Source: Inonotus obliquus
Taxonomy: Eukaryota; Basidiomycota; Agaricomycetes; Hymenochaetales; Hymenochaetaceae
Assembly: GCA_032164295.1 (NCBI GenBank)
Contig: JAJHTX010000001.1
Location: forward strand, 1,302,001 to 1,366,000
Direction: 5' to 3'
Length of the DNA: 64,000 nucleotides
Below are positions 21,639 through 33,710 of the stretch, piece after piece. Within the stretch, counting starts at the first letter, position 1. Every line of letters starts with the position of its first letter. Position numbers and translations under genes: made by a program. The notes below the pieces were generated by a model that made no database searches, was not told the DNA's origin, and saw only the letters and a list, made by a program, of their open reading frames with translations.

Positions 21639-21930
21639 GATGATGAGTTGATGGAATTGCTGGATCCGAGTTGGAGCTGGAGGGCTAGGGTGAGAGTGTG
21701 GTCAGATTATATAGCACCCGGCCGAGATAAAATGACTCACTGAATTCAACACCTTATCTCCCTTGGCCTTGGACCGCATGGTGAACGGGGGCGTCTATCC
21801 GTACGGCCCGACCATCGGCCATACCAGTCGAAGTAAGATAACATTACATGTAGATACGACGAGCGGAGTACTTTATACATATACAATACAGATTTCATGA
21901 TGGTGCTAGTAATATGAACCGAGAGCCAAA

Positions 21931-22974
21931 CTATTTCGAAGAAAACGCCCTCCAAACGAGCCAAAGTACGAGACTCCGCGGTAACCACTTCAATAACTTC
22001 ACCTGAAGTATATGACCACCCAAAATCATATACCCTGGCGGTCCCATCCTATTCATAATCTTCGATACAACCTTCTTCGCAAATACGCTTGTCTCCATCG
22101 ATTGTGGTCCTTGACTAATATACATTCGGCGGTAGATTTGTTGTAGGAAGGATTTGTATAGTGAGGTGGAAGGGAGGTCGAATGCTTTTGCTTGGTTATC
22201 TGCGAGGTTGGATTTGACGGAACCTGGCACGATAAGTACGACGGAGATTCCGAGTGGCTGACATTCCATTTGGAGAACGTCTGTGATTGTGTGAAGTGCA
22301 GCTTTGGCTGCGCAGTAGATTCCGTTCCATGGTGTTGGTCTGGATATATGAATCAAGGAGGATTAGAAGGGTGATTAGACGAGATTGATCGGATAATTAG
22401 TGACAAACGGACAACATACATCTCTCCGGAGACAGAACCGACGTTAACAATAATCCCTTTCTTACGGGCTGCCATATGTGGTACGACAGTCCTCGCCGTT
22501 CGTAACGCACCAAAGACATTCACATCAAACGCTTTCTTAACCTGCTCAAAAGGAACGTCCACAACAGGTCCTGAGTGCGTTGTCAGTCACGCGTTCTAAG
22601 ATACAGTGAAAGAAAGAAGAGCGAGAACAAAGGCTCGCACCTATACAAATTGCACCTGCATTATTCACAAGCACGTCTATCCTCCCTTCTGCAGCAATAA
22701 CATCGTCAACAGCACTCTGCACACTTTCCTCACTCATCACGTCAAGCTGAAGATATCGGATATTGGGATCCGCGAGTCCTTCCATAGAAGGAACGTTCCG
22801 CGCCGTAGCGTAAACTATACATCCTCTTTTCGCGAACTCCTCGCATCTACATAAGACGGGTGATGTTTGAATATGCACTGAGAAACGCGGGATGGGACGC
22901 CTGTTCACTCACAAATGGTACCCAATCCCGCCCTTGGAACAACCAGTAACGAGAATGACCTTCTCGGAAGACAT
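21931..22974 (-). CDS. Short-chain dehydrogenase, Ayr1-like 1-acyl-DHAP reductase
   Basis: Exon 1 (22974-22913) codes MSSEKVILVTGCSKGGIGYH, with the TGxxxGxG cofactor motif. Later exons give CEEFAKRGCIVYATAR, LDVMSEESVQSAVDD, DVLVNNAGA (NNAG), KKAFDVNVFGALRTAR, IIVNVGSVSG and the catalytic WNGIYCAAKAALH (YxxxK). The C-terminus ends with a hydrophobic segment (WLPRSLVLWLVWRAF), probably a membrane anchor. VTGCSKGGIG and the YATAR end of strand 2 match Ayr1, an NADPH-dependent reductase of ER and lipid droplets in phosphatidic acid synthesis. Related SDRs of other substrate range are possible. Confidence 0.87.
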
Positions 22975-23716
22975 AGTACACACACAAATCCGCAAGAAAA
23001 ACACGCCTCGACGCGTATATTTATACGAAATAATCAAACGAAAACGTGTCCGTCGCGCGGAAAGCAATGTAAACACGGTTCTAGGGTGTTCGGTACGACG
23101 TCAGAAATGAGCAGGTCAGCCTCAGTAATGTGTAAGCCACTCGAGATGTGAGAATTAGTGTTCGCAGAACAGGACATGACACCCGAAATCGCCTACCCCG
23201 TTCGTTCGCCGTGAACGACCTGCCACTACACGCACCGAGAGCTTCCTTTCACATGATTGGTCAGCTCAAGATTACATAAGCTTGCTTGCTTTGGATGCCA
23301 AGGCCACATTTTTGATGCCGTTCACTATCACTTGACGGTATGCGGTTTTTAACAAATACAAATCAATTCCTGTGGGAGATTGTCGACCATTTGACTCTTC
23401 GCATGCACATGGTTCATGTCTAAAGGAATATTCAAACCACCGCGACGTAGTCGTAAGACTCAACCTTTACCAATGTACATCCCATAGGGAAATCCCCTCG
23501 TCGACATCACATGAGTCACGAAGAAATTCTTAACAAAACATGTGTGTGGAGATTGAGCGGCGTGAAGAAGTACTAATGTTCCATTTAGTTACAGTTGGGA
23601 CAAGAACAAGCAGAACAGAATAAAAAAAATATGGAGACGGAGACGGAAGAAAGAAAGGCGATGGCAGATACAGTGATAGTACATATAATGACGATCGCCT
23701 CATTCTAAGGAAGGCT
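22975..23716. other. Intergenic region between AYR1-like gene and pacC
   Basis: It holds the promoter of the Ayr1-like gene and the 3' flank of pacC. ORFs at 22892-23151 and 23272-23463 look spurious. Nothing else seen. Confidence 0.5.
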
Positions 23717-26488
23717 TTACTGAGCAGCTATCATCTCAACGTCCCTATCTATAGTCCGTTTTTCCCTCTCACCAGGCGGCGGCGGCGTCCCAAATTGCTC
23801 ACGATACTTCGTGTTAATCTGGATAAGTAGATCGCGAATCAACTCGGCATGTCGTTTGCGCTCTTCTGGTGTAATCCCCGCGCCAGTGCTCCCCCTGTTC
23901 CCTAGACGTATTTCGGCTAAGCCACGAGCAAGGTCACCTTCGATAGAACCCGACTTGGACGGTCGAGAAGAGAAGTCGAGTTCTGCGGTGAGTGAACGGA
24001 AGGATGGGAGAGTCGGCGGAGAGCTGCTGGGCGAGCCCTGCTCACTAGCCGAAGTGCGGGGACGTAATGGCGAACCACGACGGGCAGACGACAAGGGGGA
24101 CCTTGCTCGTGACGAAGATGAGGAGCCGACGAGCGGAGGGAGGCGGAATTCCGCATCACCTGCTTCTAAAAGCGGGTAAAGCTTCCTGTCCTTCTCTTCA
24201 CCTTCACGGCGTGCCGAAGCTGACGAAGAAAGACGTGCTGGTGGGCCCCTCTGTGGGTAAGGACGTATACGGGGCTCAACGGGGCCCGGTGGCGGTAGGA
24301 CATAACGTGTTCTTTGTTCCTCATCCTTTCCATCATCGCCATCATCTTCACGTCCAGGGACACTCTTCAAAGGCACAACAGTTCTGAGGGTACGCGCTCC
24401 GAGAACGTCGTATGCACCGAGCTGAGGCTGTTCCAATGCAACGCCTGAGCGGGCCAAGAAGTCAAAGTTCGAAGCACCATCTGGCGGCTCATTTACGCTT
24501 GTCGACTGTCGGTGCTGCGCATAACCCTGACTTGAGATACTCAGGGGAGACGGAGAACGAGTCCCAGAACCTTCGGGGCTCGATAAAGGCGGGGTAGGAC
24601 GGAAGGCGGAGCTCGCTCCAGACGGGATACGTCGCTGGTACATGCCAGTTGGTGTGTTAGATGAAGCTGATTGAGGCGGCTGTTGATGGGACTCCGCAGG
24701 AGACAGCGCGATCGTCTGCAAGTACGAGCTTACGTTCGAGCGAGAAGCCGGCCCTGCGCGCCCGGGATGATCGTCGAGCCCAGGGTAAAGGCTAGAAGAC
24801 TGAACGCCTGGACGGGTACGAACGGGGGGTGAATAACCTTGTTGGAAGTCATTTGTACTATACGCAGACATACTCGAGAGCGAAGACGAGGCAGAGGCCG
24901 GGGAGGGAATCGAAGAAATGCCTGGCATATTAGCGAGGCCCAGCTGTGAAAGACTAACTTGATCGAAATAAGTGGACGGGGAATTGATATCGGCACCGAC
25001 ATGTTGAGACTGGCTGTGTTGCGCCTGGTGACCTGGGAAATCCTGAGGACGACGTGACGAGCCATGCGGAAGAGAAGCGATGTCCCTGCCCAACGTAAGG
25101 AGAAATTCGTTAACCGCTGCAAGCTCTTCCGGCGAATGAATGTCAAGGGATATGGATCGTGGATTGAAACTCGATTGGTGGTGTTGAGCGCTCGCAGACG
25201 AGGAGCCATATTGCTGGTGTGCATACGCGAGACTCGAGAGACGTTCTGCCATGTCTGAACAGAAATAGGAGGAGCGCGAGTTAGTGTACTTCATTCAAAA
25301 AGCAACCATGCATCAAAACACCGATCGCGACGTAGGAAGGGGACAAGAAAATAGATACTGACGCGGATCGTAACTCGGTGCCACTCGCCGTTTCTTCATA
25401 TCCGAGAAGAAATCTTCCACGGAGTCGTGACTTCTTTTGATGCCTGCCATCCCGGCAAGCGCAGGATTCGACGACACGTCATCGCGGAGGACCTCCCAGG
25501 TCGGTAACGCACTAAGGTTGGGACCATGGTGCGGAACCGTGGTCGGTTGGAAGAAGATGTCGGACGTATGCGGGTGACCCATCGAATTCCGATGTATAGC
25601 AGCATGCGGATGCGAATAACCTAGTTCAGGAGAGGGTGTTGGAAGGAGTCCTGCGTCTGAAGAAAGCGATGAGAAGGAACGAATCGAGGATGAAGATGGT
25701 GAGAATCCTGGGATAAAACGAATATACGGGAGGGAGGGATTGAAATTTTAAATAAAGAAAAACGCTGAAATGAATTACTCACCTGGCGTGCTCTGTGACG
25801 AAACGGAAGGTGCCTTCTGACGCCCACCGTATAGCAATTCAGGTGCAGTCGCACTGATACGCCTGTCGACAAGAAGCCTTGATGTATCACTGCCGTGAAC
25901 GCGTTGTGCAAAGGCCGGATCAGAAACGGTAATGGCTTTAGAGTGCTTGTGCTGGGCATGGTGCGCCTCCGTGTGTATCTTCTCGTGTTTCTTGAGATCC
26001 TGAGGACGCTTGAATTTCTTATCACAGACTTCGCAGCTATGAGGCTTGAGAGGGACGTGAACGCGGAGATGAGAAGTGATATGGTCACGCTTTGCGCAAG
26101 TTGTGTTACACTCCTTCCACCTGCAGGTGAGAGTGAGATTGTTGGTAGACTTGCGGCCTATGTGATCGTTGCAGAGATGGTTGTAGAGCTGTTCCGGATC
26201 CGTGAAGGGCGATAGGGTACAGTCCTGCCAACTGCAAGGATGTGTTGGAGGTGGAGGGGAGGCCGATTTCTCCGCATCTGTGGAAGCAGAGGGCTGAGTT
26301 GAGGAAGAGGGGATGTCGTCCGGCATGAAATGGTAGTGGGAGAGGGCAGCAAGACGGCTCTGGAGGAGAGCAAGAGGGATGAGCGTTCTTTCTGGAGTAG
26401 GAGTGCGAGACGGGCTAGAAAAAGAAGAAGAAAGAGGGGAGAATGATGAGGGGTATTTATTCGGGGAAGCATGGTGATGTCCGGCCAT
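23717..26488 (-). CDS. pacC: PacC/Rim101 pH-responsive zinc-finger transcription factor
   Basis: Exon 1 (from 26488) codes a Ser/Pro-rich head and three C2H2 fingers: C-x4-C-x14-H-x4-H around [20 protein letters not shown]-x4-C-x12-H-x3-H around [19 protein letters not shown], and C-x2-C-x12-H-x3-H around [17 protein letters not shown]. This set, with HVPLKPH and [10 protein letters not shown] after it, is diagnostic for PacC. A middle exon has [17 protein letters not shown] and [11 protein letters not shown], the conserved PacC box. The last exon (to 23717) codes [16 protein letters not shown] and a long disordered Ser/Pro-rich region whose end ([20 protein letters not shown]) is a conserved helix. 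The protein is normally activated by proteolysis at alkaline pH and binds GCCARG in target promoters. Long antisense ORFs here are shadows of codon bias. Confidence 0.94.
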
Positions 26489-27943
26489 TCGAATGACTTG
26501 GCAGGACTAGCACTCACAGCTTCGACAATCTCTTGGCACGACAAGTCTCATCCCTCCATTTCAGTTCCCCTGCTGCGGCTTCTGCTTACATCATCATCTA
26601 TTCTCAATTACTCAATTTATTCCTTCGACGCTTCAAGTAACTCGCATGCTTGTCTGCTCTCTTCAACACAGAGCTCAAGGACTCCCTTCGGTCACAATAC
26701 ACTAGGCGGTGCATGTACCAAGACCGCCGAGCAAGTTTGGGAGCGTGAGAAACGCTTGGCACTCTTCATGCCTTCGGCTAAACTCGGCCTCTAACCCGGC
26801 TTGCTTTAAAACAATAGTCGGCTTAATCTTCCATAAAAGGGGCTTCTTATCCGGACTTGAACAGGTCACAAACTGATGATTCAAATTGTACTCGATTCCT
26901 ATCAATTCAGACCACAGAAGCAGCCATTTGTAGCGCCCTTTATTTCATGTGCCTCGTGCTCATCGAGTCATCATTAATGATGTATTCTTTTCCATACATT
27001 GAGTAAAATGAAATGTTTGACCAAAGGGAAGGTGTGCGGTGCTATTACATTAATTACAATCCAGCACCATTTTTACTGAATTTTCAGACCCAAGCCCCTT
27101 TCACTGACCAGTGCCGTAAAGCGAAGGTGTGGATACCTTCCAAGACGAGAGATTGGCGGGGCGTCTTGTTCAGGTCAGGGACATGATTCTTGGCTCCGTC
27201 GGAAGTACGTCGACAATAATCAATCTCGGTCGTTGTCTTACGCATCCAAGACATGGTGAGATAAAACTTCACTATGCGAAAGCTTCTACTCCATTAAGGG
27301 ATCCTGCTCGGATGACAAACACTTTTGTGTGACGCCTATCTCAATAATAATAGCTCCTTTCGTTCATGAACTCGAAGTAGCGAGTAACGCGAATTCTTAG
27401 TTGTCGCCCAGCTTATGTCGAGACTTTTCTTAGCTAAATCCAAGAAGACCAAGCGGCTCGGGAAGGCTTGTTCTATAACCTGTGCGGGGCCCACTTTATC
27501 ACCGAAGAGCTTGGAAAGAAATGATCTACGCAATCAGCGCGGCGGGCCAGGACTGTTTAGAGCCAAGCAAGAAACCTCTATCGCCGCGCATAATACCAGC
27601 TATCTGTGCTTTCTCACCGACAAATGAGAAGATTTCTGCGCATGGCGGCGACTTAGCGCCATTTGAATCGTCTTTCTTCCTCCGAACAGCGCAAACTTCT
27701 CTCTGGGAAGGGCTTGACTGGGGATGAAATAAACGTGGGGGCACTCTATTTTCCTGCCGACATACACCCGTCTCCCACGAGATTCCGGACAACCCCTAAG
27801 AACCGTGCCAAGCACGCCCAGCCAGATAGAGTTGGAGATCATGATGTTGATGGTGATCATGATGACGTATTCAATGCAGACTCGAAAAACGTGACTGTGA
27901 GGTGACAATAACGTGATATATTGTATTAGTAATCCCTGGTGTG
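26489..27943. promoter_or_regulatory. 1.45-kb pacC upstream region with five GCCARG sites
   Basis: I see no gene here; small ORFs on both strands look spurious. GCCARG, the PacC target, occurs at 27546-27551, 27562-27567 and 27807-27812 on the plus strand and at 26755-26760 and 27189-27194 on the minus strand. About 1.4 are expected by chance, so autoregulation is possible but weakly supported. The far end includes the 3' flank of the mL38 gene. Confidence 0.4.
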
Positions 27944-29569
27944 TCATTTGGGAGTATATCTTTTGAGAACATTGACACCTGAATACGGATCAACGCGCGG
28001 AGGCAGTCCATAACGAGGCTCCGGCAGTTCTGGAATAGACCTCTCAGATTTGCGGGTAAACAGTAATGAATTGCAAGAAGAGACGTACTAAGTGTATGTT
28101 GATAGATATCGCCGACCGTCTCATCCCACACTTCTCGCCACATATACGTGCCCCCACCTTTGCTTCCGTCAAGGCCGTACTTTTCGCAGAATGCACGGAG
28201 ACTAAATCCAGTGCGGGCTTCGTCCGAAACGGGCGGAATTTGGAGCTTCTCATCCGGGTTTACATGTGGGAGGAGGAAAAGGCAGTATCGATGGTACGGA
28301 GTTCCGCGCTGTGGATGAGGTGGAATATATTTCGTATGTGGTATGGTAGGTAAGGGTCCACATGAGGCAGCGGAGAGAGCGACGTTTGGTCTGTACCAGA
28401 AATTCCTTAGAAATAAACACCCTTTAGTATATCAAGGACGTACTGCATCCAGTGAAGATATGTTGTGAAGGTTTGATTATCCTGATCCGGTACATCGGCG
28501 TCGAGCATTACGAGAGTGTAGTAACGTGTCTCTGCGTGGAAGACACTCGTATAAATTCGAGGAGGTCGTCTTGTCTGCATGGTGACGCACGGTTAGATTT
28601 TGACGGTATGATTAGAAATAGAATTAAGATTTAGACCTGTTCTGGCAATAGGAAAACGCCCGGTTCCACTTGCTGGTATTTTCTCCTCATCCGCGTCCTG
28701 AGGTAAGTGCTCTGGGGTGGCGGCTCCGGGAAGGAGACACGCAAATCAAGACTTGGGTGAAGTGAAGGTAGCAAGTCAGGAACAACATGCATTTGGTGCA
28801 CGCGCTCCATCTATCAAACCAAGTTGGAAAAAAGGCGTAAAAGTGTTGAGATAAGGACCACTCACAAGAAGGTCCAGAGTTCCATGATTTCTCCATTTCT
28901 GCTCGACAAGCTGTCGATACACTGGCTTAGTCAAGTCGGCTAGGAAATGTCAGTGAATACACAGACTCGTCAAGGAAGACAGAATAACATACCCATGCCA
29001 TTTGCAGCATACCAGCGTACCCAAGGGAGATTGATCTCGCTTTGAACTTCCAGGATTTTCACTCTTTCATTCAACTCCCGAAGTTCCTCCTCCAGCGATG
29101 CTTTCACCTCGCCTTCTCTGCCCGGAAGCTCCTTTTCAATTTCCTTGACGCGTGTCAACACGGTCCTAAGCTCCTTCTTGTGATTCATAGAATCCTCTTT
29201 GATGAGCTTTACAGCTTCGTCGTAGACGGGTAAGGTTCCAGGCTTTACTGGCGGGTTCCATTTACGTGGGCTCGTTAATGAGATTTGCGGACGTCTCTTA
29301 ACAATGCGTCGACGTCTTCGGCCGCGAATACCTTCTTTTTCCGTCACCGGCTCATCCTCAGTCTTTGCTGTTGCCTGTTCCGACGAGGGTTGACTAGTAG
29401 CAGGAGATTTGGTTTCTGTACGTGTCGTAGTAGAACTTGGCTTAAGAGCAGAGCCAACAGGTGGAGGGGTTTCATTGCCTGAGGCTGTACCGACGGTGGT
29501 CAGTGTTGCATTCGCACGGGAGAGAAGTGGAACAAGCTGGCGACGAGCAAGCGTCCGTGCCGCCAACAT
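27944..29569 (-). CDS. MRPL35: Mitochondrial ribosomal protein mL38 (yeast MRPL35)
   Basis: The N-terminus MLAARTLARRQLVPLLSRAN is a clear mitochondrial presequence. A low-complexity segment with GIRGRRRRRIVKRRP follows, then VYDEAVKLIKEDS, a coiled coil, and the conserved block INLPWVRWYAANGM. Further exons contain PDLLPSLHP, RLRVSFPEP and a PEBP-like fold with YTLVMLDADVPDQDN, TYLHWM and a PYHRYCLFLLP-type block. After GTYMWREVWDETVGDIYQHT a short intron joins LKLPEPRYGLPPRVDPYSGV and the end KRYTPK. It is a structural protein of the mitochondrial large ribosomal subunit. I start at 29569 because the frame upstream has only TTG. Confidence 0.88.
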
Positions 29570-29759
29570 TGTAGAAGACAAATCCGTTTGAACAAGTGAA
29601 AAAAGAAAGTCATTGTGACAACGTTACTGTCACGCGACTTGAAGTCACTTTGGTCACACACACATGAATGAAGTTGAAGACTGAAATTTAAGTATTAAGT
29701 TGCTTGAAGTACATCGACATGGTGTTAATTGCTAGTGCTACACAATTCCATGAATAATC

Positions 29760-32700
29760 TCAGGACTTGGACAGCTTCAGTTTCACTTTCGTGGAACCAG
29801 TGACCAGCTGTTGCATCGGATCGTCCTCCATCTCCATGGCAGTGACGGGCGGACTCGTTGCCAAGGGTGAAGGAGCAAACGTGCTAGACTGTCGAACAAG
29901 AGATGATGAGAGTGAAAGGGAGCTTGAAGCTACGGGAGGCGTAGGAAACGCGTGGCTATGCAAGCTTGAAGGAGACAACGCCCCTGGAATAGGACCGCCA
30001 GGACCTGATGGACTGGTCACCGAAGGCGTAACGTTGATAGGCGGAGCACCTGAATTGAACTCCGCCCAGCGTGGGCATTTTCTGTTCGTTTCTGAAGCAA
30101 AGGTTAAGACAGGAAGATCAAGTATTTCCCTCGACTTACTCATGTGACCCATCTGACCACAGTGACCACAACGCCTTGTAGTATCCGGTTTCATTGGTCT
30201 ATTGAGCTGTAGTGGCGTCCCACCCTCCTTCGTAATCTTGGCATTCTTACGATGCAGACGGCGCTCCTGATTCTTCTTCATGCGCGCAATCTCTTCTTCC
30301 AGCCTCCTCCTCGCACGTTTGTCTCTCTCCTCATCACCTGTCGGTGCTAGCTGATCTGCAGTTGCAGATTCCTCCTCAATCATCCGACGTCTCCGGATAT
30401 ATGCTCGAATAACAGCGGGGTCTCGTACAATCTCCGTTTCCCACTCCCCGTCAACCAGACGTTTGATGCGAAGCACACGCTGACTGCTTTCCGGTCCAAG
30501 ACTAGTTTCCCTGTCGACCGAAGACGCCCGGCTTGGAGACGGAGATCCCGGAGGTATTGAAACCCGAGACGGTCCAACAAGAGATGCAGCAGTCGGTCGA
30601 GCATCCAGATCCTCGAGCCTTGGCCTTTTACGCTCATTTTGTAGTTTATGATGAGCGATTGCTCGATCTTCATCCTCCTGCGTCAACTGCGGCTCGTCTT
30701 TACGACTGAGAGATTTGCACTGAGCTTTCCATATACGCTCAATCTCAGATTTATAAACGTTCTGCTGTTCTGCGACGTTATAACGATGAGCTGACTTCGG
30801 ACGATTTTCTGCCTCGGCTGAGGTGACATGTCAATATCACGTACTGTGTAGGGCAAATATCGCTAAAGCTTACCCATTTTCTGTTCATAATCTTCACCAG
30901 CCCGAACGAAGATGTCTTTCATGGAAACACGTATAAAACTGAACGCCTCGCCTCGCCCGGTCGGGTCTCCTTCACCATGGAGGCGAAGCATAGCCTTCGC
31001 TTGAGTTGCCTGCAAGAAATTCTTCGTCGTAATCCACGGAGCAAGTTGTTGCTCAATTGGCAGATTGGATTCATCATCGTCCTTGGTCGTTTCTGCTCCA
31101 CCATAACCGGCATCCTGTAGGTGTCTCATTCCAACTTGCATACTCTCGGACAGGACAACTTGTTCGGGAGTAACCATCTTCAGCATGTCTGCATCGGAAG
31201 GAATAGTTACGAAATCCTTCAGGCGCCAGAAGCCCTGGTGCGGTCCTCGACGATGGTACTCCATGAATTCCTTGAGACATAAAGTAGATCAGTACAGATC
31301 TTGAGTTGAGCCGCAGAGCCTTTACCTTCAATCTCTGCCTCATTTGCAGTTCATTCTGATCAGGGAAATACTTCATAAGCCGGGATATCTTCAAGCGTTC
31401 TCCTTGACTCTTCTTCAGGAGCTTGAAAGCTATGACCTGAAGTCTGTTCTTGATCGTCGTGGTGATTTTTCGGGAATGAGGACCAGGGACCTCCGTAACA
31501 GGGTAGGTTTGCCCAACAACGAACAGAGACTTGATCTCCCTAAGAGAATACGTCGCCTCCCCCCTAACAGTGTTTCTGATGACGAGAAAATCCGTAGGGT
31601 ATGCCTTTTGGCGAAACAGTGGTGCACGAATTAAGTTGTTATAAAGAGCCTGGACTGTCTGGCCAGCATACACGTAACCGAATTTCATAAACGGAGACTC
31701 GTCCCCAGGCTCGAGCACGAACGGTTCACCGAGGTCAGCTTTTGGGATATACTCGTCCTTGTCACTCTTCTTTCGGTAATAATTAACAAGGATACTTCCC
31801 ATGCCGAAATCGGAAATAATGGGCGGATGTTCCTCCTATCGGGAAGGGGAATAGATCAGCACTTTGCTGTTTTCATCCTATAAGTTCAAACGCACCGAAA
31901 ACTCCCAAAGAACGAAGTTACTAGTATCTTTGAGGGTCATATCGTTCGTTCTTCGCAAACCTTCAGCAACATCACCCCCTTTACCAATTCTCCTCCCAGC
32001 TTTATCCTTCTTCTTTTTCGCCGATCGAACCTTGCTAAACCGAAGCTCAACGTTCGTCGGAAATTGTAGAGCTGGTCTGTGGAATGATCGAGCCTCTTGC
32101 TTGGAAAGCCGGGTTTTGTACTACGCAGACGCTCAAACTTCCAAAGACCCATAAGAAAGTTAAGACAACTCACAAACGGAAGTTGCAGCTTCTGGGCTGG
32201 ATACGCATGCTGCACTACCAGCTGACCGAACGTTTGCCGGACTCGGTGCCGGGCGCCATCCTTTGAAACTTCGTAGTACTGATCATTCGACAGGTTGAAT
32301 CTGTCGCGAGGCTGTCCATTGTCCAGACGTGTCCTCTTCCGTGGTCGCACTTCTAGTTAGGACGTCAATAATATGACCTAGCCCGGCATCTGAAACATAC
32401 CTGCGAACTTATCTTCAGGCGCATCCTCTTCAGCGCTAACCTCAAGCTGAGTGAAATCTCTGAAGGGCGTCTTCGCATCCCAAATGATACTCTGCATCCA
32501 AGAACCATCCTCCAACGCATGGTTCATAGGTGCGGTAACCGCCTCTTTTCGCTCGACAGGACGGCGTTCCTGGTCGTAATCCGGTTCATATACGATTTGG
32601 TCCTCCCAATTTGACAGCAATACGAGATCGAACGAACGATCATGCAAAGAGAGTGTCGTAGGGACATTTGCCTGAGACAGATGCTACAAAATAGTGCCGT

Positions 32701-33449
32701 TAGTAGCATGCTATCAGCCACAAGGATACAAGAATAGCGTACCTCTAGTGTTTGAGCAAGGTCTTCTTCGACACTACCCGCAGCAACCTGTTCTTCGACT
32801 CGCTTCGTCTCCACCTGACGTTTTGCCTCACCCACAACTGCCCTTAAGTAACTCTTCGGCACTTCTCTCTTCCTCGGATTTACAGTCTCGACTGGTACGT
32901 GCTCAGCCACATAGCTGCAGTAAGAAAAATGGTGCCTACCTAAAGGAGCCCTCCGAATATTCCGTGGCCTCTTAACGACATGTCCCTTGAATAACTCTGT
33001 GAAGTCCAAGACCTTTCCTGGCTCGAATGCAGGGAATCTTTCATAGACTGTCTTTGGCCGTTCAACAAGACGTTTTACAGTGTGAGTTTTCTTCTGACGA
33101 GGACGTAATGCCTTAGGTGATGCCGCTTCAGTTTTGATAGGAACAAGCCCATCATCCTCCTCGTCCGCGAGTTCTTTATTGACTTCTTCCTCCCAATCCT
33201 CGCCCTCGTCTGCTCCAATAGCCTCTTCATCATCCCACTTATCGTTATATATTTGTTTGGCGTTGAGAGTCGGGATACCAGAGATACCAAGTCGGTTTGA
33301 AAGGTTATGGCCCGAAGGGAGCTGTAAACTGTTCAAAACATGGTCCAATGAAAAGCCAGTAAGCGCTGAGACAACGGAACTCTCTTCCTAAGGAAGTGAT
33401 GAGTAGATATATATTGTTTGTGAAGTGAGATGCAGACCTGGTTCGACAT
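29760..33449 (-). CDS. TAF1: TFIID subunit TAF1
   Basis: Long multi-exon gene starting MSNQ-EESSVVSALTGFSLD (33449). Recognisable parts: acidic WDDEEAIGADEGEDWEEEV, KTVYERFPAFEPGKVLDFTE (start of the DUF3591 core), FDLVLLSNWEDQIVYEPD, DGSWMQSIIWD, RDRFNLSNDQYYEVSK, EYIPKADLGEPFVLEPGDES, GYVYAGQTVQALYNNLIRAP, DFLVIRNT, KYFPDQNELQMRQRLKE and PWITTKNFLQATQAKAMLRL. Near the C-terminus, TTRRCGHCGQMGHMKS-NRKCPRW forms a zinc knuckle (CxxCxxxGHxxxxxxC). No bromodomain follows; the tail is Ser/Pro-rich and ends KVKLKLSKS. TAF1 is the scaffold of TFIID, contacting TBP and core promoter DNA. Exon boundaries are not all resolved. Confidence 0.93.
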
Positions 33450-33710
33450 GGTGAATGAGATTCGAGTCAAGTCGCGAGTCAACGGAAATATGACGAGCTG
33501 ACTAATCGACACGCCAAACGCCGCCTAAGCCTCCTACGCGTCTTAAGTCACTAAGTGTGCGAACTTGACTTGGTCTCCGCCATCTTGTCTCGTTCTGCTG
33601 CTACTGTGCCTCTGTCAATTTACGTATCCCCTTCGGCGCCAGAGTGACCTTTCTGTACCATTCTTGATTATTCGTCCCGGAAGCTGAGCACGACTACCTC
33701 AAGTTCCATT
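33450..33710. promoter_or_regulatory. Divergent promoter, TAF1 / PA28 homologue
   Basis: A 261-bp space between opposing start codons. No specific motif is claimed. Confidence 0.4.

Noticed and set aside
23811..24597. Plus ORFs antisense to pacC
   Set aside because: Arise from the G/C-rich third positions of the Ser/Pro-rich pacC tail; the pacC frame has domain support.
27336..27792. Overlapping ORFs on both strands upstream of pacC
   Set aside because: Short, no motif, and both strands open at once.
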